The notes below the pieces were generated by a model. The model did no database searches, was not told where the DNA came from, and was given only the letters and a program-made list of their open reading frames with translations. From CAIWHR01 sp963846855 (GTDB lineage: Bacteria; Pseudomonadota; Gammaproteobacteria; Burkholderiales; Casimicrobiaceae), in contig CAWJXK010000007.1 in NCBI GenBank assembly GCA_963846855.1, forward strand, positions 124,001 through 188,000: 64,000 nt of DNA, in the 5' to 3' direction. The position numbers and the translations under genes were made by a program. This document shows, piece by piece, positions 44,567 to 52,317 of this stretch. Within the stretch, counting starts at the first letter, position 1. Every line of letters begins with the position of its first letter.

Positions 44567-45481
44567 ATGCTGAAGCAGCGGACGCTCAAATCGACGAGCA
44601 AGACGACGGGCGTGGGTGTGCACACCGGCGCGCGCGTCGATCTCGTCCTGCGTCCGGCTCTCCCCGACACCGGAATCGTGTTCCATCGGATCGATCTTTC
44701 GCAGCCCGTTTCGATCCCGGCCGATGCCTTTCATGTCGGCGACACTCGGCTCTCGACCTCGCTCAAGCAGGACGGCGTGTCGATCTCGACCGTCGAGCAC
44801 GTGCTGTCCGCGTGCGCCGGCCTCGGCATCGACAACATGCACATCGACGTCGCCGGACCGGAGCTGCCGATCATGGATGGCAGCGCGGCGCCGTTCGTCT
44901 TTCTGCTGCAGTCGGCGGGAATCGTCGAGCAGGATGCGCGCAAGAAATACATGCGCATCCTCGAGACGGTCGAGGTGCGCGACGGCGACAAGTGGGCGCG
45001 GCTCGAACCGTTCGACGGCTTCAAGCTCGATTTCACGATCGACTTCCCGCATCCGATGTTCGGCTCCGAGAATCGCCAGGTCGTCATCGATTTCGCCGAG
45101 CACTCGTACGTCAAGGAAGTCGCGCGGGCGCGCACGTTCGGCTTCATGCAGGACGTCGAGGCGATGCGATCCGCCGGCCTGGGGCTCGGCGGCAGCCTGC
45201 AGAACGCCGTGGTGCTTGACGACTTCCGCGTGCTGAACAGCGAGGGGCTTCGTTACGACAACGAGTTCGTCAAGCACAAGGTGCTGGACGCGATCGGCGA
45301 CCTTTACCTGCTGGGCCATCCGCTGATCGGGCTCTACACGACTTACAAGACCGGCCACGCGCTCAACAACATGCTGACACGCGCGGTGATGGCGCGCCGC
45401 GAAGCCTACGAGCTCGTGACGTTCGATACGCCTGGTGAAGTTCCCTCGGCGTTCAAGGACTGGCAGTACGTGACGGCGTGA
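44567..45481 (+). CDS. lpxC: UDP-3-O-acyl-N-acetylglucosamine deacetylase LpxC
   Basis: A 304-residue zinc deacetylase, the committed step of lipid A synthesis. MLKQRTLKSTSKTTGVGVHT opens it. The zinc ligands lie in ISTVEHVLSACAGLGIDNMH (His) and in EFVKHKVLDAIGDLYLLGHP (His and Asp). ARTFGFMQDVEAMRSAGLGL is also typical. The family starts at MLKQRT, so I use the ATG at 44567. A GTG at 44558 has a better-spaced GGAAAAG site and would add three residues. It is separated from ftsZ by 127 nt, where no clear promoter is found. A CGTGAC/GTCACG hairpin follows, without a T-tract. Confidence 0.95.
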   Translation: MLKQRTLKSTSKTTGVGVHTGARVDLVLRPALPDTGIVFHRIDLSQPVSIPADAFHVGDTRLSTSLKQDGVSISTVEHVLSACAGLGIDNMHIDVAGPELPIMDGSAAPFVFLLQSAGIVEQDARKKYMRILETVEVRDGDKWARLEPFDGFKLDFTIDFPHPMFGSENRQVVIDFAEHSYVKEVARARTFGFMQDVEAMRSAGLGLGGSLQNAVVLDDFRVLNSEGLRYDNEFVKHKVLDAIGDLYLLGHPLIGLYTTYKTGHALNNMLTRAVMARREAYELVTFDTPGEVPSAFKDWQYVTA

Positions 45482-45571
45482 CTCGTCTGGTCACGGCGCC
45501 GGCGTCTTCACTCCGGCCCATCGCAGCACGCACGATCCCTGTAATCGCAATAACGCTGACGGCCCGATCCC

Positions 45572-45757
45572 GTGCTCGCGCGGCTCCTGCTCATCGTCCC
45601 GCTGGTCGCGATTGGCATCGCCGCAATGCTCTATTTCTCCACGCGCGATCGCCGTTACCTCAAGTTCATCCGCGAGACCGTCCGCTTCACGATCATCGTC
45701 GCCATCGTCGTATTCCTGTATTTCGCCGCGCGACGATTAGGTCTGCACTTCGGCTGA
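45572..45757 (+). CDS. small two-helix membrane protein
   Basis: A 61-residue protein made almost entirely of two hydrophobic segments, LARLLLIVPLVAIGIAAMLY and VRFTIIVAIVVFLYFAARRL, joined by a basic loop (FSTRDRRYLKFIRET). The start is a GTG at 45572. Proteins of this form occur downstream of lpxC in betaproteobacteria, but I know no function. The positive-inside pattern would place the loop in the cytoplasm. It is the last gene before the accessory island. Confidence 0.55.
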   Translation: MLARLLLIVPLVAIGIAAMLYFSTRDRRYLKFIRETVRFTIIVAIVVFLYFAARRLGLHFG

Positions 45758-45772
45758 CTTCGGCGGATCCGC

Positions 45773-45808
45773 GGGGCGGCGGGGCGGCGGGGCGGCGGGG
45801 CGGCGGGG
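45773..45808. repeat. octanucleotide tandem array GGGGCGGC
   Basis: Four perfect copies of GGGGCGGC plus GGGG sit in a row. The same unit read in another phase is GGCGGGGC. It differs by one base from the GGCGAGGC unit of the array at 50830. Confidence 0.9.
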
Positions 45809-45985
45809 ATCGCGCGCACCGATTGCAAACCGAGTGGTACGTCATGCGCCGGGCGAGGATCGCCGGGGCGCACGTCATCGCCGACATGGACCCCAGCAGC
45901 GATCTGCCCACTTTCCCCTACGGTGAGCGCGGATAACTGCTGAACGACGCCGGGCGGCAATAGTCTGAAAATTTCGTCACAAAAA

Positions 45986-46015
45986 TTGACGCCGTTCAAC
46001 GGGACTGCTTAGAAT
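45986..46015 (+). promoter_or_regulatory. predicted promoter of the sulfatase gene
   Basis: A -35 TTGACG (45986-45991) and -10 TAGAAT (46010-46015) are spaced 18 bp apart, with an AT-rich -35 flank. The expected start near 46022 gives an 84-nt leader to the sulfatase. This is one of the best promoter matches in the window. Confidence 0.6.
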
Positions 46016-46105
46016 TCTCGTCCCCGCTCGTTGCAACAGCCGCCAGCGTCGGCTGCAATCCAAAGGCGCACGCGACTCAACTCGCAATCCAGGAGGACCG
46101 ATGCC

Positions 46106-47827
46106 ATGAAGCACAGCACAACGACGTTGAAAGCCATGTTGCTCGCTCTCGCGGCGCTCGTGTTCGGACCCTCTGCGGTCCTCGCCCAAGCGCCCGCGGG
46201 AAAGCCGAACATCCTGTTCATCATGGGCGATGATATCGGCATCATGCAGCCGTCGATTTATCACCGCGGACTGATGGTGGGTGAAACGCCCAACATCGAC
46301 CGCATCGGAAACGAGGGCGCGATCTTCATGACGTATTACGCGGAGCAGAGTTGCACGGCCGGGCGTAACGCCTTCTTCACCGGCATGCATCCGTTGCGCA
46401 CGGGCATGATTCCGCCGCAGTTGCCAGGTAGCCCGTCCTACCTTCGACCCGGCACGCCGACCCTCGCCTGGTTCCTGCGCGACCAAGGCTACAACACCGG
46501 CGAGTTCGGCAAGAATCACCTCGGCGATCACACTGATGCGTTGCCCACGGCGCACGGATTCCACGAGTTCTGGGGCTACCTTTATCACCTCGATGCGATG
46601 CAGGGCGTGAGCTTCCCCGACATCAACAAGACGCCGACGCAGCAGACGGTGATCGCGCCGTGCAGGAACACGCCGATCCCGGGCCTTCCCGAAGTCCCCG
46701 GCGCCGTGGATCCCAAGACCACGCCATGCCTGACCCCTCCGCGGCCGGTACTCTGGTGCAAGTCCTCCGACGGCACGGCGAAGAATCAGACGTGCAAGGA
46801 CGAAGGCCCGCTGACACTCGACCGTTCCAAGACCGTGGATGAGGAGATCTCGTCCCACGTCATCGACTTTCTCGACCGCAACGATCCGAAGAAGACGAAT
46901 AAACCCTTCTTCGTCTGGTACAACCCGGCGCGCATGCACGTTACGACGGTATTGTCGGACAAGTATCTGGCAATGGTCGGCGAGCCCGGCGGCAAGGACT
47001 GGGGTGTCAACGAAGCCGGCATGAAGCAGATGGACGACAACATCGGCTACGTGCTCAAGAAGCTGGAAGACATGGGCCAGCTCAACAACACGATCGTCGT
47101 CTTCACGACCGACAACGGCGCCGAGACGATCACATTCCCCGACGGTGGCGCCACGCCGTTCAAGGGCGGCAAGCTCACGACGTGGGAGGGCGGCATGCGC
47201 GCGCCTTGCGTCATCCGCTGGCCGGGCGTCATCAAGCCGGGGACGATCTTCAACGATATCTTCGCGTCGCTTGATTGGCTGCCGACGTTCGTCGAGATCG
47301 CCGGCGGAGCGAAGGGCAACGCGCTGAACGACCAGATCATGCAGGGAAAGTACCCCGGAATCGTCAAGACCAAGCTCGACGGCGTCAACCAGATCGACTA
47401 CCTGACCGGCAAGTCGGCGAAGTCGGCGCGCGACGTCTTCTTCTACTACTCCGGCCATCTCCCGTCGGCGGTCCGGTACAAGAACTGGAAGCTGTACTTC
47501 GCGATGGTGAGCGATTCGCCCGAAGGCTTCGTTTCGGGCGTGCAGACATTGGCATGGGCCCAGGTCGTCAACATCAAGCGGGATCCTTTCGAGGTTTCTG
47601 TCGGGTCGCAACTCAAGACGTTGTTCGGTCAGGCGGGCGCCATCGCCTCTCCGTCCACCGCTTACATCTACGACTGGAACCTGCTGCCGATCGGCCAGGT
47701 GCTTTGGCTGCGCGAGCTCGAATCCTATATCGAGTTCCCATCGATGCAGGACCCCGCGAGCTACAACCTGGCGCAAGTCCTCGACCAGGTGAAGAAGATG
47801 ACGACGATCAGCCACGCGGGGCAATAA
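46106..47827 (+). CDS. exported arylsulfatase (formylglycine-dependent)
   Basis: A 573-residue sulfatase. The signal peptide (LLALAALVFGPSAVLAQ) is followed by NILFIMGDDIGI (metal Asp-Asp) and the formylglycine motif CTAGR (Cys83), the CxAxR variant in which Cys is oxidised by a sulfatase-maturating enzyme. Further metal and active-site parts are FFVWYNPARMH, VVFTTDNGAE and PFKGGKLTTWEGGMRAPCVI. It hydrolyses sulfate esters in the periplasm, but the substrate is not identifiable. AGGAGG lies 9 nt before the ATG at 46106. No maturating enzyme (FGE or anSME) is in the window. Confidence 0.9.
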   Translation: MKHSTTTLKAMLLALAALVFGPSAVLAQAPAGKPNILFIMGDDIGIMQPSIYHRGLMVGETPNIDRIGNEGAIFMTYYAEQSCTAGRNAFFTGMHPLRTGMIPPQLPGSPSYLRPGTPTLAWFLRDQGYNTGEFGKNHLGDHTDALPTAHGFHEFWGYLYHLDAMQGVSFPDINKTPTQQTVIAPCRNTPIPGLPEVPGAVDPKTTPCLTPPRPVLWCKSSDGTAKNQTCKDEGPLTLDRSKTVDEEISSHVIDFLDRNDPKKTNKPFFVWYNPARMHVTTVLSDKYLAMVGEPGGKDWGVNEAGMKQMDDNIGYVLKKLEDMGQLNNTIVVFTTDNGAETITFPDGGATPFKGGKLTTWEGGMRAPCVIRWPGVIKPGTIFNDIFASLDWLPTFVEIAGGAKGNALNDQIMQGKYPGIVKTKLDGVNQIDYLTGKSAKSARDVFFYYSGHLPSAVRYKNWKLYFAMVSDSPEGFVSGVQTLAWAQVVNIKRDPFEVSVGSQLKTLFGQAGAIASPSTAYIYDWNLLPIGQVLWLRELESYIEFPSMQDPASYNLAQVLDQVKKMTTISHAGQ

Positions 47828-47999
47828 CAACCGCGCTCGAGCTCTAGAACGATGGGAAGGGGACCGTGTGAAAGCACTCATGAGCACGGCTCCTCCCCGT
47901 CTCCCGTATCTCGACTCGTGTGGACCCACAGCCTGTTTCGCGGTGCTTTCCGCATCGCGACGAAGTAGCCAACGATGAAATCGACCTTGTACAGCGCTG

Positions 48000-48275
48000 A
48001 TGGTCGCCGGGCTGTTGGCGGCAGGAATGGCAAATGCGCAGGACGGCGCGGCGCTCGCGCAAAAACATGGGTGCCGCGCGTGCCACGCGGTGGACACGAA
48101 CAAGGTGGGGCTGCCGCTCAAGGATGCCGCTGACAAGCTCAAAGGCAAGTCGAATGCCGAGGCCGTGGCAGCAATCAAGGGATCGAAGGCGCATGGGCAA
48201 CTCAAGGCTTCGGACGAAGACCTGACCTCGACCAACACGTGGATGCAGAGGGGGTTTTCGCGCGCGGGAGTGTAG
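48000..48275 (+). CDS. small monohaem cytochrome c, leader frameshifted
   Basis: The frame from 48000 gives 91 residues. A short leader (MVAGLLAAGMANA) precedes QDGAALAQKHGCRACHAVDT, with the CxxCH haem site CRACH, then KVGLPLKDAADKLKGKSNAE. This is a small periplasmic class I cytochrome c. The leader is too short, but a start at 47975 reads MKSTLYSA in another frame. Joining the two with a one-base change near 47999 gives a normal signal peptide. The C-terminus (DEDLTSTNTWMQRGFSRAGV) is atypical. Met in NTWM may be the axial ligand. It may pass electrons near the sulfatase, but this is unproven. Confidence 0.7.
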   Translation: MVAGLLAAGMANAQDGAALAQKHGCRACHAVDTNKVGLPLKDAADKLKGKSNAEAVAAIKGSKAHGQLKASDEDLTSTNTWMQRGFSRAGV

Positions 48276-48711
48276 CGACAGCAATGCGGCGCAACCGCCA
48301 GCGCCTTCGGCGGTCGCATTCCGGCACGGTCAGCGGAGCGCTACCCCGGCGACCTTCGCGGCGTGATGTAGCGGGCGGTCCGAAAGGGCCGCCCGTTTCA
48401 TTTAGTCGATCGCCGACGGCTGCGGCGTGATGAACTCCATTCTCGTGCCGCCCCGGCCGCGATGCATGCATCCACATCGCTCAATGTGGGAACGCGGGGA
48501 CCTCCATGATGCGATGTTCCACGCGAATACTTGCGCTGCGTCAAGGATGTGCCGTGGTTACGGCACGCGTTACAACGTAAAATCGGGGCCATCAGATCAG
48601 CGTCGCGCCAGCCGAGGACGCCGGGCGAGCCGTGCAGCGCCGGGGGATTCGGAACACGGTCGTACGCGCATGCGCCGAGGCCATCGATTCAGTCACCGAC
48701 GGGAGAAGCAA
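48276..48711. other. intergenic region after the cytochrome c gene
   Basis: These 436 nt include a strong terminator (48373-48403). The rest holds no gene I can support, and frames give only Arg/Ser-rich text. The start of the next gene follows a GGGAGAAGC site. Confidence 0.45.
48373..48403 (+). terminator. intrinsic terminator after the cytochrome c gene
   Basis: A 9-bp stem (GGGCGGTCC/GGGCCGCCC, one G-T wobble) with a GAAA tetraloop is followed by GTTTCATTT. It lies 98 nt after the cytochrome c stop and would end the sulfatase-cytochrome transcript. Confidence 0.75.
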
Positions 48712-49455
48712 ATGAGGAACCTTATTTTGGGCGTCGCGTTACTGGCCTTGGCCGGGATCGCACTCGCCACGGATTCACCGGCGCCGGCGCAGCCGCAGAT
48801 CGCGACATTGAACGGCAAGGTCCTCGAAGTGAAGGACGTCGACAGCTACACGTACTTGCGCCTTCAGACGAAGGACGGCGAGCTGTGGGCGGCGGTGAAC
48901 AAGACGCCGGTGAAGGTGGGCGCGGACATCACGATCTACGATCCGGCGATGATGGTCAATTTCGAGAGCAAGGCGCTGAAGAAGACATTCGACCGGATCG
49001 TTTTCGGCTCGATTCCAGTGCCGGTCGCTAACGCCGCGCCGGCGCCGGCCGCCGCGGTCACGCCGACTGACATGGCGGCGATGCACGCCGGCATGGCAAA
49101 GAGCGCGGGCGCCGGCGCGGAAGTCAAGAGCATCAAGGTTGCGAAGGCCAAAGGGCCGGATGCACGCACGGTCGCCGAAGTCACGACACAGAGTGCCGTC
49201 CTCAAAGGCAAGACCGTCGTCGTTCATGGCCAGGTCGTGAAGTTCACGCCCGAAGTAATGGGCAAGAACTGGGTTCATCTGCGCGACGGGTCGGGCTCCG
49301 CAACGGATGGCAGCAACGATGTACTGGTCACGACCCAGGACGAAACCAAGATCGGCGACATCGTGCTCGCCAAGGGCGTCGTGCAGACCGACAAGAACTT
49401 CGGCTCGGGCTATTCGTACAAGGTCATGATCGACGAGGCAAAGCTTTCGAAATAG
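48712..49455 (+). CDS. exported protein with OB-fold-like domains
   Basis: A 247-residue protein. The signal peptide (MRNLILGVALLALAGIALA) is followed by LNGKVLEVKDVDSYTYLRLQ, then TKDGELWAAVNKTPVKVGAD (residues about 35-75), and a second similar region (TVVVHGQVVKFTPEVMGKNW, then HLRDGSGSATDGSNDVLVTT). Both look like small OB-fold domains of the kind found in exported tRNA_anti-like proteins, some of which lie near respiratory genes. The Ala/Pro-rich linker separates them. No catalytic residues are seen. The start is the ATG at 48712 with GGGAG upstream. Confidence 0.65.
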   Translation: MRNLILGVALLALAGIALATDSPAPAQPQIATLNGKVLEVKDVDSYTYLRLQTKDGELWAAVNKTPVKVGADITIYDPAMMVNFESKALKKTFDRIVFGSIPVPVANAAPAPAAAVTPTDMAAMHAGMAKSAGAGAEVKSIKVAKAKGPDARTVAEVTTQSAVLKGKTVVVHGQVVKFTPEVMGKNWVHLRDGSGSATDGSNDVLVTTQDETKIGDIVLAKGVVQTDKNFGSGYSYKVMIDEAKLSK

Positions 49456-49596
49456 TCGAACGCCATTTGATTGGCGGGGCGATCGACATTTCAAGGATAT
49501 GATGCCGGGCCGCTGCGCGACTCGGCATCGCTATTTCCGTAGCGCCAAATCGAAGCTCTCGGACCAACAACGTTTCTGGACGAAATCGGCGTACCC

Positions 49597-50622
49597 ATGA
49601 AAGTCATCGATCTCAGGATTGGCCGGCTTGCCGCATCGCTGTTCTTCCTCATCGCGACTGCGCTCCCCGCGATCGCGCAAGTACCCGATCCGCTTCCGTC
49701 CTGGAACGACGGCGCCGCAAAGAAGGCGATCATCGAGTTCGTGAAGGAGACCACGACGCCAGGCACTCCGAATGTCGTGCAGCCGGCCGAGCGCATCGCC
49801 ACGTTCGACCAGGATGGCACGCTCTGGGTCGAGCGTCCGATGTATTCGCAAGTGATGTATTGCCTCGAGCGCGTGCCGGCGCTCGTCAAGGCGAAGCCGG
49901 CACTGGCCAAGGTCGAGCCATTCAAGACCGTGCTGTCCGGAAACCGCGAGGCGATCGCGAAGCTCCCGATGAAGGATCTGGAGACGATCCTCGCCGCGAC
50001 GTTGACCGGCATGTCGGTCGAGGAATTCCAGGCGCAGGTGAAGGATTGGCTCGCCGTGGCCAGGGATCCGCGCTGGAAGAAGCCGTATACCGAGCTCACG
50101 TATCTGCCGATGCAGGAAGTGCTGAAGTACCTGCGCGCCAACGGCTACAAGACGTACATCGTCACCGGCGGCGGGCAGGACTTCGTGCGCGTGTATGCGG
50201 AAGCGACCTACGGCGTTCCGCCCGAGCAGGTGGTCGGCAGCGCCGGCGCGACCAAGTTCGGCTACGACAAGGACGGCAGGCCGTTCCTGACCAAGGAGCC
50301 GAAGCTCCTGCTCAACGACGACAAGGCGGGCAAGCCCGAGGGCATTCACCTGGTGATCGGACGGCGGCCCCATGCGGCGTTCGGCAACTCGGCCGGCGAC
50401 CAGCAGATGCTCGAGTACACCCAGGCCGGTGACGGCATCCGCCTGGAGATGCTGGTGCTGCACGACGACGCGCAGCGAGAGTATGCGTACGGTCCCGCGA
50501 CGGGTCTGCCTGCGAGCAAGATCGGCACGTTCACCCAGGCGCTTTACGACAGTGCGAAAGCGCGCGGCTGGACCGTCATCAGCATGAAGAACGACTGGAA
50601 GAAGATCTTCGCGTTCGAGTAG
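49597..50622 (+). CDS. exported HAD-superfamily phosphatase
   Basis: A 341-residue protein. The signal peptide (LAASLFFLIATALPAIAQ) precedes a HAD domain. Motif I is TFDQDGTLWVERP (nucleophile Asp71, general acid Asp73), motif II is YKTYIVTGGGQDFVR, and motif IV is FGNSAGDQQMLEY. It resembles periplasmic HAD phosphomonoesterases of the PF12710 type, with the helical cap between motifs I and II. The substrate is not identifiable. It is 141 nt after the OB-fold gene on the same strand and may share its transcript. Confidence 0.85.
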   Translation: MKVIDLRIGRLAASLFFLIATALPAIAQVPDPLPSWNDGAAKKAIIEFVKETTTPGTPNVVQPAERIATFDQDGTLWVERPMYSQVMYCLERVPALVKAKPALAKVEPFKTVLSGNREAIAKLPMKDLETILAATLTGMSVEEFQAQVKDWLAVARDPRWKKPYTELTYLPMQEVLKYLRANGYKTYIVTGGGQDFVRVYAEATYGVPPEQVVGSAGATKFGYDKDGRPFLTKEPKLLLNDDKAGKPEGIHLVIGRRPHAAFGNSAGDQQMLEYTQAGDGIRLEMLVLHDDAQREYAYGPATGLPASKIGTFTQALYDSAKARGWTVISMKNDWKKIFAFE

Positions 50623-50936
50623 GTCGGAAGCCAATGCGATGAGAGGCTATTCAGTGGTCAGATTCACCGCACTCGCGCTTGCGCCTACGACATGAGCGCC
50701 GGCAAGCTTGCGCAGAACATCAGCATGACGGGACCCCTGCTCGCCTTCAACTGGCGTTGGTAGGCCACTGCGCGGCTCCGCCACACCGGAACTCTTGGCA
50801 CCTCCTTCGATCGAACTGCGCGGCCAGGTGGCGAGATGGCGAGATGGCGAGATGGCGAGGCGGCGAGGCGGCGAGGCGGCGAGGGCAAGGGGGCTGACAC
50901 GACAATCGCCCGCCTGCGTTACTTACGGGAGCGAGC
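50623..50936. other. intergenic region with octamer array
   Basis: 314 nt between the HAD and outer-membrane genes. The main feature is the octamer array at 50830-50885. Frames elsewhere give only short, family-less translations. I see no promoter of good quality. Confidence 0.45.
50830..50885. repeat. octanucleotide tandem array GGCGAGRY
   Basis: Seven 8-bp units in a row: GGCGAGAT three times, GGCGAGGC three times, then GGCGAGGG. The period and consensus are close to the 45773 array. Confidence 0.9.
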
Positions 50937-51761
50937 ATGAAGATCAGAGCGAACACCGCACGAATGGCGACCATGCTGTTAGCAGTTTCGACGTTGGTCG
51001 CCGCTGCGCCCGCACAGGCGGAACTGAGCGCCGAGGAACTGGCGAAGATTGCGCAGAATCCCGTCGGCAACATGATCAGCGTCCCATTCCAGAACAACAC
51101 CAACCTCAATTTCGGCCCGGAGAAGGGAACGCAGAACATCCTCAACATCCAGCCGGTGATCCCGATCGAGGTCGACAAGGACTGGAACATCATCACGCGC
51201 ACGATCATTCCGCTGATATGGATGCCGTCGCTCGGGCCGGACACTCCGGCGAAGAGCGGCATTGGCGACATCCAGCTTTCGGCGTTCCTTTCGCCAGCCA
51301 ACCCCGGCGAATGGATCTGGGGTCTCGGCGCAATCACGCAGATTCCGACCAACAGCAGCGAAGAGCTCGGCAACAAGAACTGGGGTCTCGGGCCGACGGC
51401 GGTGGTGCTGCACATCAAGCACGGCGATCCATGGGTCTACGGCGTACTGGCGAACAACATCTGGTCGCTCACCAGCAGTGAGCAGGGCGGCGCGTACAAC
51501 AACGGCCTCATCCAGCCGTTCCTCAATTACAACTTCCCGGGTGGGACGTATTTGACCAGCGCGCCGATCCTGACTGTCGACTGGAAGGCGGACAGCAGTC
51601 AACGATGGACAGTGCCCATCGGCGGCGGCGTCGGCAGGATCTTCCACATCGGCAAGCTGCCCGTGAATACGAGCATCGACGCGTACTACAACGTGGTGCG
51701 ACCGGACGACGGCGCGAACTGGCAGATCCGCGCGCAGGTCCAGCTGATGTTCCCGAAGTAG
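50937..51761 (+). CDS. outer-membrane transporter-like barrel protein
   Basis: A 274-residue protein. The signal peptide (MLLAVSTLVAAAPAQA) is followed by amphipathic strands typical of an outer-membrane barrel: MISVPFQNNTNLNFGPEKGT, NIQPVIPIEVDKDWNIITRT, GDIQLSAFLSPANPGEWIWG, WTVPIGGGVGRIFHI and IRAQVQLMFPK. Similar proteins are often labelled transporter or, misleadingly, neuromedin U, and relate to the phenol MetA-type outer-membrane family. A role in substrate entry for the sulfatase/phosphatase module is a guess. The start ATG at 50937 has a GGGAGCG site. Confidence 0.7.
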   Translation: MKIRANTARMATMLLAVSTLVAAAPAQAELSAEELAKIAQNPVGNMISVPFQNNTNLNFGPEKGTQNILNIQPVIPIEVDKDWNIITRTIIPLIWMPSLGPDTPAKSGIGDIQLSAFLSPANPGEWIWGLGAITQIPTNSSEELGNKNWGLGPTAVVLHIKHGDPWVYGVLANNIWSLTSSEQGGAYNNGLIQPFLNYNFPGGTYLTSAPILTVDWKADSSQRWTVPIGGGVGRIFHIGKLPVNTSIDAYYNVVRPDDGANWQIRAQVQLMFPK

Positions 51762-51943
51762 CGCGCAACACTCCGTTGCCCCGAGCGGTGCCCACCCTAC
51801 GCGCGAGGATGGCCAGTTGCATGCCGGCCCGTTGCCGCGCGTCGAGCACAACGTAAAGGAAATCCCGCGATGCTCGTAGAGGCGCCGGCCCCGGTCCCGA
51901 GCAACCAACCGTCCATTGACACTACGAGCTCGACAACGGGGAC

Positions 51944-51972
51944 TTGACGCGTGTCTATGTTTCCATTATTCT
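51944..51972 (+). promoter_or_regulatory. predicted arsR promoter
   Basis: A -35 TTGACG (51944-51949) and -10 TATTCT (51967-51972) with a 17-bp spacer overlap the palindrome. The predicted start falls at about 51979, the A of the arsR ATG, so the mRNA would be leaderless. Confidence 0.65.
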
Positions 51973-51980
51973 GGAAACAT
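51957..51980 (+). promoter_or_regulatory. ArsR operator palindrome
   Basis: ATGTTTCC-n8-GGAAACAT is a perfect 8-bp inverted repeat covering the -10 region and the first two bases of the arsR start codon. ArsR dimers bind such sites and are released by arsenite, giving self-regulation of the operon. The match to the promoter is directly visible. Confidence 0.75.
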
Positions 51981-52317
51981 GAAAAAGACGGACGCCCTCG
52001 GCGCTCTCGTCGGACTGGCCCAGGAATCCCGCCTCGACATCTTCCGGCTGCTGGTCGAGCAGGGTCCTGAAGGGCTGTCGGCAGGCGAGATCGCCACGAA
52101 ACTGGGGCTGCCGAACGCAACCCTGTCGTTCCATCTGAAGGAGCTTTCCCATGCCGGGCTGGTCGCGCCGCGCCAGGAAGGCCGGTTCATCTACTACTCG
52201 GCGAACTTCACGACCATGAATGGTTTGGTCGGCTATCTGACCGAGAACTGCTGTCAGGGCGCGACATGCGATGTCGCCTGCGCGCCGAAATCCCTGTCGA
52301 GAAGGAGAGCACCGTGA
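51979..52317 (+). CDS. arsR: arsenic-responsive repressor ArsR
   Basis: A 112-residue winged-helix repressor of the ArsR/SmtB family. The recognition helix region is SAGEIATKLGLPNATLSFHL. LVAPRQEGRFIYYSANFTTM is the wing. The C-terminal tail has Cys91-Cys92 plus Cys97 and Cys101 (ENCCQGATCDVAC). Such a cluster forms an As(III)/Sb(III) site in ArsR forms that lack the older CVCDLC site, so this is a C-terminal-site sensor. The ATG at 51979 is the first base of the transcript by the promoter model. It overlaps arsI by 4 nt (GTGA). Confidence 0.9.
   Translation: MKKTDALGALVGLAQESRLDIFRLLVEQGPEGLSAGEIATKLGLPNATLSFHLKELSHAGLVAPRQEGRFIYYSANFTTMNGLVGYLTENCCQGATCDVACAPKSLSRRRAP

Larger units (their letters stand above)
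45758..46105. other. island left boundary, no gene
   Basis: These 348 nt between the small membrane protein and the sulfatase contain an octamer array (45773-45808), a strong promoter (45986-46015) and an 84-nt leader. Open frames elsewhere give only low-quality translations. Confidence 0.5.

Noticed and set aside
45475..45496. CGTGAC-n7-GTCACG hairpin at the end of lpxC
   Set aside because: No T-tract follows, so it is not a convincing intrinsic terminator.
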